From positions 1 through 64,000 of the forward strand of contig OZ254168.1 in NCBI GenBank assembly GCA_965268275.1: DNA of 64,000 nucleotides. The letters run 5' to 3'. The translations under genes were made by a program, and so were the position numbers. The notes under the pieces were generated by a model. The model saw nothing but the letters and a program-made list of their open reading frames with translations, had not been told where the DNA came from and did not search any database. Positions within the stretch are counted from its first letter, which is position 1. Each line of letters begins with the position of its first letter. This document shows positions 37,456 through 46,092 of this stretch, in pieces. This DNA comes from AAA044-D11 sp965268275. GTDB lineage: Bacteria > Actinomycetota > Actinomycetes > Nanopelagicales > Nanopelagicaceae.

Positions 37456-38586
37456 ATGCGTAACTCAACTAAGGTAATTGCAGGATTTCTTCTCGGTATA
37501 ACAACTGCTGGCGGAATCGCAACAGCATCTGGGGTCTTTAGCACCAATGTTGTGAAAGCTTGTGTCGATAAGAAGACCCAAGCCATCTATGCGGCTGTTA
37601 ACAACACCTGCCCAGCAAACCGAACTGGTGTAAATCTTGGCTCGCTAAGTTCAGTGGCCGGAAGCCTTAATTCAATAGTAAATAAAGTTTCGCCAAGTGT
37701 TGTAACCATAAATGTCACGACTCCAAATGGGGGCGGTAATGGCTCCGGTTCAATATTTAGAACAACATCAACTTTTAGTTATGTAGTTACCAATAATCAC
37801 GTAATAGAAGATGCTGTTGGTGGAGCAGGAATCATCACCGTAGGTTTGGATAACGGTGATCAAGTCACCGCAACTATTGTTGGTAGAGATCCAAATTATG
37901 ATTTAGCAGTCCTTCGGATAACAAAGAGCAACCTTCCAACAATTGAACTTGGTGATTCAAGTCAATTGAAAATCGGAGATCAAGTAATCGCATTTGGTTC
38001 ACCACTGGGCCTAGATCGCACGGTTACAAGTGGAATAGTTTCGTCACTCAACCGACCAGTAGTCACAGGCGACGGAGTTAGTTCGGCAGAATCATATGTA
38101 GATGCAGTTCAAACAGATGCATCAATCAATCCTGGTAATTCTGGTGGACCGCTAACCGATTCTTTGGGACGAATGATTGGAATAAATACTGCGGTCGCAA
38201 CACTTGGAACAGCAACTGGTCGCGGCGGTTCAATCGGACTTGGCTTTGCGATTCCCATGAATCAAGCGCTTCGCGTAATGAATGAAATCATCGATACCGG
38301 AAAGGCAACTCGGCCAGTGCTTGGAGTCTTCTTTGATAGAAGTTTTACTCCAGGTAAGGGAGCGAAGATTTCAAGTCTTGTCGCCAATGAAGCCGCGCAA
38401 AAAGCTGGAATTCCAGTTGGTGCAATAATCACAGCTATAAATGGAGTTCGAATAACAGATCAAGTATCTGCAATTGTTCGCATCCGCTCATTTGCCCCTG
38501 GTGACAAGGTGACGATTGTTGTCACTATGCCATCAGGTGGTTCAAAGACATTTAACGTTACTTTAGGTTCTGCAGTTTCAAACTAA
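37456..38586 (+). CDS. HtrA/DegP-type serine protease with PDZ domain
   Basis: A 376-residue exported protease. Residues 6-28 are a signal peptide or anchor, followed by a short cysteine-containing region (C36 and C52) often present before actinobacterial proteases. The trypsin-like domain has the triad His115 (VTNNHVIED), Asp149 (NYDLAVLR) and Ser229 (NPGNSGGPL). A single PDZ domain occupies about 285-370 (PVGAIITAINGVRI). It likely handles damaged envelope proteins. TAAGGT is located 6 bases before the ATG, which reads either as a -10 box of a leaderless mRNA or as a ribosome site with short spacing. Confidence 0.93.
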   Translation: MRNSTKVIAGFLLGITTAGGIATASGVFSTNVVKACVDKKTQAIYAAVNNTCPANRTGVNLGSLSSVAGSLNSIVNKVSPSVVTINVTTPNGGGNGSGSIFRTTSTFSYVVTNNHVIEDAVGGAGIITVGLDNGDQVTATIVGRDPNYDLAVLRITKSNLPTIELGDSSQLKIGDQVIAFGSPLGLDRTVTSGIVSSLNRPVVTGDGVSSAESYVDAVQTDASINPGNSGGPLTDSLGRMIGINTAVATLGTATGRGGSIGLGFAIPMNQALRVMNEIIDTGKATRPVLGVFFDRSFTPGKGAKISSLVANEAAQKAGIPVGAIITAINGVRITDQVSAIVRIRSFAPGDKVTIVVTMPSGGSKTFNVTLGSAVSN

Positions 38587-38632
38587 AGACGTTTTATGGT
38601 TTGTAGCCCATGTTGTGCCGTATCCTCTACGC

Positions 38633-38938
38633 ATGGAAATATTCGATTTACGAGTTACCGTCGATAGCATCGGTGGGCGCTCGGTCTGCGGTTTGAAACC
38701 AGGAGATTATTTCGAAGTTACAAACAGTGCCGAACTTAGAATTCCCGAAGGAAAACATTTTTGCATGTATGCAATCGCATCTATTTTGCCCTTGCTTCCT
38801 GCCAAACAACGCAAGATGGCATCTGATGATTGGCTAGAGCAAGATTCACTTGTTGCATGTCCAGATCCAGAAGAGAAACTGATCATGAAGATAGATCGGA
38901 TTCGCTCCGTTAAATTAAATTCGCAAGATCTAACCTAA
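38633..38938 (+). CDS. TIGR04076-like small protein
   Basis: A 101-residue protein that resembles the TIGR04076 family of unknown function: it begins EIFDLRVTVDSIGG, has VCGLKPGDYFEV, then HFCMYAIASILPLLPA and VACPDPEEKLIMKI, with three cysteines at family-like positions that could bind metal. The frame is open from GTG 38615, but ATG 38633 fits the family and has TATCCT 6 bases upstream, suggesting leaderless transcription. Its stop overlaps that of the convergent aldo/keto reductase in CTAA. Confidence 0.72.
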   Translation: MEIFDLRVTVDSIGGRSVCGLKPGDYFEVTNSAELRIPEGKHFCMYAIASILPLLPAKQRKMASDDWLEQDSLVACPDPEEKLIMKIDRIRSVKLNSQDLT

Positions 38939-39975
38939 TTATTGTTAGTGTGCATTATGTTGCGGTGTTCATCGTTGTAACGCTCTAAATAGTAAACCGG
39001 GCCCTTTGGCCCCTTACTCCTACTTAAAACGCTTGCAATAGCATCTAGTTCATTCTCACTAAATTTGATTGTCGGAATTTTCAAATTAGATTCCAAATGT
39101 GAAAGATTGCGTGCACCAACGATAACCGCAGCGACTCCTGGTCGATTTACGATATAGGCTGATGCAATTGTTCCAATATCAGTGTTGTGAGATTTCGCAA
39201 TTACATCTAGAACTTTGAGCAGCTCTTGGAATAAAGCCCAACCACCAAATTCCTTGATTATCAACTGATACTTAACACTTGATCTGGTATCTACCTCAGT
39301 CGGTTCGTTAGCTCCAAGAAATCTCTCTGAAAAGAATCCACCAGCTACGGTGCCGTAACAAAGTATTCCAATGCCATTTTCTAAACAATACTGGGCCATC
39401 TCATCTTCAGCTCGGGTATCAATCATTGAATACTGCACTTGGATGCTTGCCGGTTTAAGACCAGCATCAACCATTTCACTTAAGCGCTCAACATCAAAGT
39501 TAGTTACTCCGATATGCCGAATCTTTCCCGCACTCTTTAATTTGAATAGTTCTTCCATCGCCGCAAGATATGACTTCGCTTCGTACTTCCACCAGTGAAA
39601 CTGGACTAAATCAACTTGGTCCACGCCAAGGCGTGCAAGAGAGCGGTTTACGATTGTTTCAACATCAGAGCGATCGAAGTCATCTAAGAATTTCTCATTT
39701 GGAACATACTTGGTATGCAACTGAACTAATTCCCGAGCCGAATCGCCATGTTTTTCTTGAAGCTTTGCAATTGACTTTCCAATTAGCTCTTCAACGCCAG
39801 TGTAAATATCACCAAAATCTAACGTTGTAATCCCTGCTTCAATAAAGGCTGTTGTGTCATCAATTGCTCGCTGGTCTTCTATCTTTTGATTTAGCGAGTG
39901 GCCAGAACTAAGTTGCCAGCCGCCTTTGATTACTGGACAAATTTTGTATCCAGGAACTAATTCTCGCTTCTGCAT
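38935..39975 (-). CDS. Aldo/keto reductase
   Basis: A 346-residue NAD(P)H-dependent oxidoreductase with a TIM-barrel fold. The catalytic tetrad is visible: Asp and Tyr in LDFGDIYTGVEE, Lys in QLHTKYVP and His in LVQFHWWKYE. It differs from the fused paralogue upstream by lacking the RidA part. Its ATG overlaps the stop of that gene by one base (TAATG on the minus strand), so they are translated together. Substrate unknown; a carbonyl intermediate made by the neighbouring enzymes is plausible. Confidence 0.85.
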   Translation of the reverse strand: MQKRELVPGYKICPVIKGGWQLSSGHSLNQKIEDQRAIDDTTAFIEAGITTLDFGDIYTGVEELIGKSIAKLQEKHGDSARELVQLHTKYVPNEKFLDDFDRSDVETIVNRSLARLGVDQVDLVQFHWWKYEAKSYLAAMEELFKLKSAGKIRHIGVTNFDVERLSEMVDAGLKPASIQVQYSMIDTRAEDEMAQYCLENGIGILCYGTVAGGFFSERFLGANEPTEVDTRSSVKYQLIIKEFGGWALFQELLKVLDVIAKSHNTDIGTIASAYIVNRPGVAAVIVGARNLSHLESNLKIPTIKFSENELDAIASVLSRSKGPKGPVYYLERYNDEHRNIMHTNNN

Positions 39976-41432
39976 TATTGAATAATCGCTTCGGCTTCAA
40001 TTTCAACCAAATATTCATCACCAATCAATTTTGCGATAAACATCGTATTTGCAGGTCTGATATCTGCAAAGCGCTCACCATGTGCTCGGGAGATTGCTTC
40101 CCAATCCGACATGTTATTTACAAAGACTCTGGTGCGCACGACATCTGAAAGCTTTGCACCGAGAGATTCGAGTGATGCTTCAATTTTATCGATCACAAAA
40201 TGGGCTTGTGCTGCTGGATCATTTGCACCAACCGCCAATTCACCATGAGTGGCAGTGGTGCCAGAAACTAGAACGCGTTCGCCAATTCGTACCGCTCTGG
40301 AATAACCAGCAAGAGTTTCCCATGTTGTGCCGGAATCAATGCGCTCTTTCGTTGCTGACTTTATTGATTTATAAACAGGTGGAAATTCTTCAAGGTGGTG
40401 GCTTAAATCTCCAGAAGCTGTTAAATATGGTGGCTTTCGATATTCATCGCCACAGTCACCAGGAATCGGATCTAACTGATCAAGTGCACCCTTAATCCGC
40501 TTGCGCTGCTCTTTAGATAACTCAAAGGTAAAGAGCGAAGTTGCATCTGCAATATGAGCATTTTCACCAAGTCTGGCTCCGATTATTACTGCACCGACAG
40601 CCTTCTGGGATAACTGATATTTACTCGCAATTGTCGAGATTGAACGGTCGGTCTCTTCGCTAATTTTGTTCAAAGTTTCTAAAACATTTTGGAATTTATC
40701 CCAACCACCAGCGCTATCTATGAATCTCTTGTATTTCATAAGTGACCAGTTTGATAAACCATCGCCAGTCGGTTCGGATTTGCCAAGCCATTTCTTTGAA
40801 ATAAATCCACCGCAAAGAGTTCCGTAGGCCAAAATCGCAATTCCATTTGCATCGCAATAATCAGCCATCTGACCACCACCACGGCGGTCTACTAATGAAT
40901 ACGAGATTTGATTCGAAACTAAATCAACGCCACTAGATTTTGCGATACGAAGATGAGCGGTATCGAAGTTGGTTGTTCCAATAGCTCGAATCAAACCCTC
41001 TTCTTTTAACTCTTGTAAATAAATTAAAGCATCTAACCAATATGGATTAGAGAATTTCCATGCGTGATATTGGAGCAAATCAACTTTTTTAGTTTGCAAG
41101 CGATCTAACCGGGCTTGCACAGCTTCTCTGACTTGTTCGCGAGTTACCGGACCAGGCTTTGGAACCCATTTAGTGAGCAACTTTGTTTTTGTGCCTTCGC
41201 CAAGGTTCTTCTTAAATGTGCCAGCAATTATTTCAGCAGATCCATAGTGATCGGCCATGTCGAAAGTGTTTAAGCCTGCTTCAGCATATGGCGCCATAAA
41301 TTGCGCGGTGCGAACTGGATCTAGGGTGTTTCCATCCTTCTCCATATCAGCAATCTGCCAAAGGCCCGTAATTGCTCTTGATACTTCAAGATTTTTTGCA
41401 AGCTTATATCTTTGCACTTTGTTAGTAGGCAT
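39975..41432 (-). CDS. Aldo/keto reductase fused to a RidA domain
   Basis: A 485-residue two-domain protein. Residues about 1-335 are an aldo/keto reductase with Asp and Tyr in FDMADHYGSAE, Lys in LLTKWVPKPG and His in LLQYHAWKFS. Residues about 360-485 are a RidA (YjgF/UK114) domain: RAVRIGERVLVSGTTATHGE, and VVRTRVFVNNMSDW with the carboxylate-binding Arg. RidA proteins hydrolyse enamines and imines. One chain could therefore hydrolyse an imine to a carbonyl and reduce it. It starts 5 bases after the class V aminotransferase gene, which could supply such an imine or keto compound. Confidence 0.88.
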   Translation of the reverse strand: MPTNKVQRYKLAKNLEVSRAITGLWQIADMEKDGNTLDPVRTAQFMAPYAEAGLNTFDMADHYGSAEIIAGTFKKNLGEGTKTKLLTKWVPKPGPVTREQVREAVQARLDRLQTKKVDLLQYHAWKFSNPYWLDALIYLQELKEEGLIRAIGTTNFDTAHLRIAKSSGVDLVSNQISYSLVDRRGGGQMADYCDANGIAILAYGTLCGGFISKKWLGKSEPTGDGLSNWSLMKYKRFIDSAGGWDKFQNVLETLNKISEETDRSISTIASKYQLSQKAVGAVIIGARLGENAHIADATSLFTFELSKEQRKRIKGALDQLDPIPGDCGDEYRKPPYLTASGDLSHHLEEFPPVYKSIKSATKERIDSGTTWETLAGYSRAVRIGERVLVSGTTATHGELAVGANDPAAQAHFVIDKIEASLESLGAKLSDVVRTRVFVNNMSDWEAISRAHGERFADIRPANTMFIAKLIGDEYLVEIEAEAIIQ

Positions 41433-41437
41433 TAAAT

Positions 41438-42601
41438 CTACCCCCGCAGGAATTGTTTAGTTTTAGCGAAGGCCGCTATTACTTTTGCAACATCTTCCCG
41501 ATCATTGTAGAAATGTGGAGAAATTCTTACATTTCCATCTCTCGATGAAACTACAACTTTTTCGTTTTCTAACGCAGCAACATGTGCGTTTTCATCCGTT
41601 GTTGCAATAGCAAGCATCGCGGCGTGGTTTTGAGCAGCCTTTGGAGTAACAACTCGATAACCCAGTTCTGCTATTCCTTCACGTAGTTCGTCATGCAAAG
41701 GAGCAACATACGCTGCTATATCTGCAAGACCAATCTTTAATATGTATTCAAGCCCGGCGGCAGCTGGGTAAAGCGATGGGATAGCAGGTGTTCCTGATTC
41801 GAATCTGCGTGCATCTTTTGCCGGATCGTAACTATGGATGGCCATTGCAAAAATGTTGTCCGCTGCAAACCAACCAGTTGAAGTTGGGATCAGGTGGCTA
41901 GTTGTTTCTGGTCTAGCGAACATGAAACCGACACCAGGTGCGCCGAGCATGTATTTCAAAACCCCACCAACCAAGAAATCTGTCTTAAGTTTTGATAAGT
42001 CAATTGGAACTGCACCAACGGATTGATATGCATCAACTAAAACTAGTGCGCCAACTTTATGTGCTGCTTCGATAATTGGTTCTAATTCAGTCATTGTTCC
42101 GTTACGGAAACAAACATGTGTTACTGAAACAATCAAAGTCTCTTCATCGATTGCATTTAAGAGTGCTGAAAAGTCAACAGTTAGATCTTCTTTACTTGGA
42201 ACATGAATTACCTTTGCGCCGCGTTTTTCTTGGGCGTGCCAAATTTGGCCAATAGTTGGGAACTCATTGTCAGTAGTTACAACTTTGTTTCGCTTACCCG
42301 TGAAATCCAGGGCCGAAGCTAAAGAGGCAACACCTGCGGATGCTGATGTTGTTACAGCGATTTGATTAGCCGGCACATTAAAAAATTTTCCAAGTAAATT
42401 TCTTACGTTCTCTTGGTGGCCAGCCCAGTCGCCCCAAGCGGAACCTTTGAGCTCTAAAGTTTTTAAATAAGTATCAAAACTGCCTTTAACGCTATCTGCA
42501 ATTGCACCTTGTGAGCAGGAGTTCATGTAAGTGACGTAATCAAATACTTTGAAATCTGATCGATACTTTGCAGCCAAATCGATTGAAGTGTTAACGGCCA
42601 T
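41438..42601 (-). CDS. PLP-dependent class V aminotransferase-like enzyme
   Basis: A 387-residue fold-type I PLP enzyme of the cysteine desulfurase/isopenicillin N epimerase group. PLP residues are Asp190 and Gln193 in LVDAYQSVGAVPIDL and Lys216 in GGVLKYMLGAPG; it ends FAKTKQFLRG. No desulfurase-type active-site Cys loop is evident. Kynureninase is not supported by its motifs. An in-frame extension to 42655 exists, but the ATG at 42601 has a strong ribosome site GGAGGGCACACC immediately upstream. It heads an operon with the two aldo/keto reductases. Substrate unknown. Confidence 0.8.
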   Translation of the reverse strand: MAVNTSIDLAAKYRSDFKVFDYVTYMNSCSQGAIADSVKGSFDTYLKTLELKGSAWGDWAGHQENVRNLLGKFFNVPANQIAVTTSASAGVASLASALDFTGKRNKVVTTDNEFPTIGQIWHAQEKRGAKVIHVPSKEDLTVDFSALLNAIDEETLIVSVTHVCFRNGTMTELEPIIEAAHKVGALVLVDAYQSVGAVPIDLSKLKTDFLVGGVLKYMLGAPGVGFMFARPETTSHLIPTSTGWFAADNIFAMAIHSYDPAKDARRFESGTPAIPSLYPAAAGLEYILKIGLADIAAYVAPLHDELREGIAELGYRVVTPKAAQNHAAMLAIATTDENAHVAALENEKVVVSSRDGNVRISPHFYNDREDVAKVIAAFAKTKQFLRG

Positions 42602-42711
42602 GGTGTGCCCTCCGTAATTCATAGCGCCCAGCAAGATCGCTGGCTTTCTTCTCAAAAACTATGCGCACAGTCTCCAACACATATCCAATAAAGACCAGAA
42701 CTAAATCGAGT

Positions 42712-43485
42712 TTATTCAGTCTCACTGTAGCCAGGGGCTGGTCTGCCATCCGGATAATAAGCAGCAGCTGGCGAACCTTGAGGACGAAATATTCCGAGCA
42801 ACCAGAGATCCTCGGTGCCATTGTTAACAATCGAATGGAGCAGCCTTGGAGTGATGCTAAATGTTGAGCCAGTTGAAATATCTTGGTTCTCGCCATCGAC
42901 AGCAACGCTGCCGGTTCCACTTACGATCTGGCAAATCTCATCGTAAAGGTGATAATGATCTGGCGCTCCTGATGGTGGAATAAAACCAATAAACATTGTG
43001 GCGGCAGATGAACCCTTGCTTGCATCAAACAAAACTTCAAATTCGCGGCTTCCAGTAGCAGTGCCTTTATTACTAGCTCCTTGCTTTACATGGCGTTGAA
43101 AAACATCTGTTGGGCTATTTTGTTTTCTCGCAAATGGACCAGTTACGGGAATACTTACTTCTAGCGCCTCTAATTCATTGCCATTAGCCCAGAAGAAGTT
43201 TTCGCCGCTCCGGATGTGCACTGCAGATCCAGCTTCGACCTTAACGCTGTTTTCATCATCGCTTCCAATGATTTCCAAACTCGCACTTCCAGATCGCACA
43301 TAAATCAAAGTGTCGCAATCCTTCGAACCTTTCGGCGACGCATTGCCAGTCAAGTGGATTTCAACTGCAGTCATTGGTTCAGCATAGGAATTAGTTTTTA
43401 TCAGATTGAAGCATTGCCCTTGGCCTCGCATAGATACATCTTCTGGCGGTAGAGTTCTCGCGTTAAATACTTTGCCTGGCTTCAT
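42712..43485 (-). CDS. Bicupin protein
   Basis: A 257-residue protein with two cupin domains. The first (about 25-115) has GSASLEIIGSDDE and a poorer metal site. The second (about 150-245) has PDHYHLYDEICQIVSGTG and a later RLLHSIVNNG, giving the classical His, His, Glu, His metal ligands. Bicupins include dioxygenases, isomerases and ureidoglycine aminohydrolases; none can be chosen here. The frame extends to 43524 but ATG 43485 fits the start MKPGKVFNARTLPPEDVS. It is divergent from the OsmC gene and 110 bases upstream of the aminotransferase gene on the same strand. Confidence 0.72.
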   Translation of the reverse strand: MKPGKVFNARTLPPEDVSMRGQGQCFNLIKTNSYAEPMTAVEIHLTGNASPKGSKDCDTLIYVRSGSASLEIIGSDDENSVKVEAGSAVHIRSGENFFWANGNELEALEVSIPVTGPFARKQNSPTDVFQRHVKQGASNKGTATGSREFEVLFDASKGSSAATMFIGFIPPSGAPDHYHLYDEICQIVSGTGSVAVDGENQDISTGSTFSITPRLLHSIVNNGTEDLWLLGIFRPQGSPAAAYYPDGRPAPGYSETE

Positions 43486-43506
43486 AACTTGAAAGGTAGC
43501 GTAAAA

Positions 43507-43935
43507 ATGAAAGTTTTTAAACATGCAAGCGCAATTTGGAACGGTACTGTTCCTGCAGGAACTGGATCAATGAAACTTGGACGCGCAGGGGAAGTTCTGC
43601 CATTTTCGCTCAAGTCACGAGTCGAAGATGTTCCAATGACTAACCCAGAAGAATTAATCGGAGCAGCCCATGCCGGTTGTTTCTCAATGGCGCTCTCAAG
43701 TCTGATTGAAGAAGAGGGCAAAGTTCCTGGAACTGTCGAAACTTCAGCGAAGGTAACTCTGGAACAACGCGATGATGGTTTTTGGATTAGTGAAATTAAT
43801 TTAATAACCAGAGGCTCTAACCAGGCAATGACAAATGATGAATTTGTCGCGCTGGCTGAGAAAGCAAAGACAACCTGTCCAGTTTCGAAACTTTATTCGT
43901 CAGCAACCATCACATTGGATGCTGCGCTCGCCTAA
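43507..43935 (+). CDS. OsmC-family peroxiredoxin
   Basis: A 142-residue thiol peroxidase of the Ohr/OsmC family, which reduces organic hydroperoxides. The two catalytic cysteines lie in AAHAGCFSMALSS and KTTCPVSKLYS; N-terminus ASAIWNGTVPAGTGSMKLG and the order of helices match OsmC rather than Ohr. The ATG at 43507 is preferred over TTG 43489 because AAAGGTAG lies just upstream. It is transcribed divergently from the bicupin gene. Confidence 0.92.
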   Translation: MKVFKHASAIWNGTVPAGTGSMKLGRAGEVLPFSLKSRVEDVPMTNPEELIGAAHAGCFSMALSSLIEEEGKVPGTVETSAKVTLEQRDDGFWISEINLITRGSNQAMTNDEFVALAEKAKTTCPVSKLYSSATITLDAALA

Positions 43936-43950
43936 TTACTTGCGGGTAGG

Positions 43951-43963
43951 TGACGGTCGTCAA
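43951..43963. promoter_or_regulatory. Palindromic operator-like site upstream of prpBCD
   Basis: TGACGGTCGTCAA (43951-43963) has TGACG/CGTCA arms around GT and matches 13 of 14 bases of the site between the cyclase and oxidoreductase genes when that is read on the minus strand. It lies about 77 bases before the prpB start. An outer inverted repeat GGTAGG (43945-43950) / CCTACC (43972-43977) surrounds it. Confidence 0.55.
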
Positions 43964-44039
43964 AAATGTTGCCTACCTCTCAATGCATTTTGGGCACAGC
44001 CCTTGTAGTGCCGTAAATAGCCGGTGATAAGGTAAACCA

Positions 44040-44933
44040 ATGAGCCAAACCAGTGCAGGCGCCAAGTTTCGTAAAGCCCTTACTGAAGAATCTCCGCTCC
44101 AAGTTATTGGAACCATAAACGCAAACCACGCGCTATTAGCAAAACGAGCGGGCTTTAAAGCAATTTATCTTTCAGGTGGTGGCGTTGCTGCAGGTTCACT
44201 AGGTATTCCAGATTTAGGAATAACTGGATTAGAAGATGTATTAGTTGATGTTCGTCGCATTACAGATGTTTGCGATACACCGCTTCTCGTAGATATCGAT
44301 ACTGGTTTCGGCGCATCAGCTTTCAATATTGCGCGCTCTGTTCGTTCAATTAATAAAGCAGGAGCCGCCGCTATTCATATCGAAGATCAAGTTGGTGCCA
44401 AGCGTTGCGGACATCGACCAAATAAAGAATTAGTAAGTAAAGCTGAAATGGTTGATCGCATTAAGGCAGCTGTTGATGCTCGAGTAGATGATTCATTTGT
44501 AATTATGGCAAGAACCGATGCACTCGCAGTTGAAGGAATTGATGCAGCGCTAGATCGCGCAAACGCATATATCGAAGCTGGAGCAGATGCGCTATTTCCT
44601 GAAGCAATTACCGATCTTCCAACCTACAAGAAGTTCACTGATGTAATTAAAGTTCCAGTTCTGGCTAACATCACAGAATTTGGTTTAACGCCTTTATTTA
44701 CAACTACTGAACTTGCAAGCGTTGGTGTGGGGATTGTGCTTTATCCACTTTCTGCATTTCGCGCTATGAATAAAGCCGCCGAAAACGTTTATGAAACGGT
44801 GCGCAAAGATGGTTCGCAGAAAGCTGTTTTAGACACAATGCAGACCCGAGAAGAGCTTTATCAGAGAATTAATTATTACGAATATGAGAACGCACTAGAT
44901 AAGTTACTAGGTAATGGAGACGAAAAAGCATAA
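44040..44933 (+). CDS. prpB: 2-methylisocitrate lyase
   Basis: PrpB splits 2-methylisocitrate into pyruvate and succinate, the last step of the 2-methylcitrate cycle for propionyl-CoA. The 297-residue protein is an isocitrate lyase/PEP mutase TIM barrel with catalytic Cys123 in KRCGHRPNKEL and the metal-binding DIDTGFG. The length matches PrpB (about 295) rather than isocitrate lyase (over 400). TAAGGT lies 6 bases before the ATG and may be a -10 box or a ribosome site. It overlaps prpC by one base. Confidence 0.94.
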   Translation: MSQTSAGAKFRKALTEESPLQVIGTINANHALLAKRAGFKAIYLSGGGVAAGSLGIPDLGITGLEDVLVDVRRITDVCDTPLLVDIDTGFGASAFNIARSVRSINKAGAAAIHIEDQVGAKRCGHRPNKELVSKAEMVDRIKAAVDARVDDSFVIMARTDALAVEGIDAALDRANAYIEAGADALFPEAITDLPTYKKFTDVIKVPVLANITEFGLTPLFTTTELASVGVGIVLYPLSAFRAMNKAAENVYETVRKDGSQKAVLDTMQTREELYQRINYYEYENALDKLLGNGDEKA

Positions 44934-46084
44934 TGAGCGATTCGCCAAAAATTGAATTTAAACCGAAGAAATCTGTTGCCCTATCGGGTGTAACCGCAGG
45001 AACAACTGCGCTCTGCTCAGTAGGAAAAAGTGGAAATGATCTGCATTATCGTGGTTACGACATTCTAGATCTAGCTGCAAAGTGCGAATTTGAAGAAGTT
45101 GCATTCCTATTAATCCATGGCAAGTTGCCAAATAAGAGCGAATTAGCTGCTTATAAAGCAAAGCTGAAGTCACTTCGCGGACTACCAAATACCGTGAAAA
45201 AAGTCTTAGAAGCACTTCCAAAAACTGCACACCCAATGGATGTAATGCGCACAGGTGTTTCGGCACTCGGTTGCGATTCACCTGAATCTTTAGTTCATAC
45301 TCCAGAAGAAGCAAAAGAAATCGCAGATCGTCTAGTCGCATCCTTCGGTTCAATGCTTCTTTATTGGTATCACTTTGCGAATAGCGGAAAACAGATTGAA
45401 GTTGAAACCGATGACGATTCAGTCGGGGGACATTTCTTGCACATGTTGCACGGCACTGCGCCAAGTGATGAATGGGTCAAGGCTATGCATGTCTCACTAA
45501 TTCTTTATGCAGAGCACGAATTCAATGCCTCGACATTTACTGGCCGGGTGATTGCCGGAACTGGCTCCGATATCTTTGCTGCAATAACTGGCGCAATTGG
45601 TGCACTTCGTGGGCCAAAGCATGGTGGCGCAAATGAAGTTGCACTTGAAATACAAGAGAGATATTCAAATCCAGATGAGGCCGAGAAAGATATTCGGGCC
45701 CGGGTTGAGCGAAAAGAAGTTGTTATTGGCTTTGGACACCCTGTCTATACAATTTCTGATCCACGAAATGTAGTCATTAAATCAGTTGCTCACGGCTTAA
45801 GTAAGACCGCTGGTGACTTAAAACTTTATGACATTGCTGAACGAATTGAATCTGTTATGTGGGATGCAAAAAAGATGTTTCCAAATCTTGATTGGTTTTC
45901 TGCGGTTGCCTATCAGACAATGGGTATCCCAACAGCGTTCTTTACTCCAATATTCGTAATAGCTCGCACAACTGGTTGGTCAGCACATGTGATCGAACAA
46001 CGAATCGACAATAAAATTATTCGCCCAAGTGCGGATTACACGGGCCCAGAAGATCTGGAATTCGTGCCAATAGAGAAAAGATAG
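44933..46084 (+). CDS. prpC: 2-methylcitrate synthase
   Basis: A 383-residue type II citrate synthase fold. Catalytic residues lie in HGGANE (His230) and GFGHPVYT (His269), with a later arginine and Asp in DWFSAVAYQ. Placement between prpB and prpD, and its length, favour condensation of propionyl-CoA with oxaloacetate over citrate synthase. N-terminus KKSVALSGVTAGTTALCSVG is typical of PrpC. It begins in the overlapping TAATGA with prpB. Some citrate synthase activity is usual for the family. Confidence 0.93.
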   Translation: MSDSPKIEFKPKKSVALSGVTAGTTALCSVGKSGNDLHYRGYDILDLAAKCEFEEVAFLLIHGKLPNKSELAAYKAKLKSLRGLPNTVKKVLEALPKTAHPMDVMRTGVSALGCDSPESLVHTPEEAKEIADRLVASFGSMLLYWYHFANSGKQIEVETDDDSVGGHFLHMLHGTAPSDEWVKAMHVSLILYAEHEFNASTFTGRVIAGTGSDIFAAITGAIGALRGPKHGGANEVALEIQERYSNPDEAEKDIRARVERKEVVIGFGHPVYTISDPRNVVIKSVAHGLSKTAGDLKLYDIAERIESVMWDAKKMFPNLDWFSAVAYQTMGIPTAFFTPIFVIARTTGWSAHVIEQRIDNKIIRPSADYTGPEDLEFVPIEKR

Positions 46085-46092
46085 GGTCATAC

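Noticed and set aside
41438..42601. Class V PLP enzyme as the missing kynureninase
   Set aside because: The lysine region GGVLKYMLGAPG and overall pattern fit the cysteine desulfurase/epimerase branch; kynureninase signatures are not seen, and the gene is in another operon more than 10 kb away.
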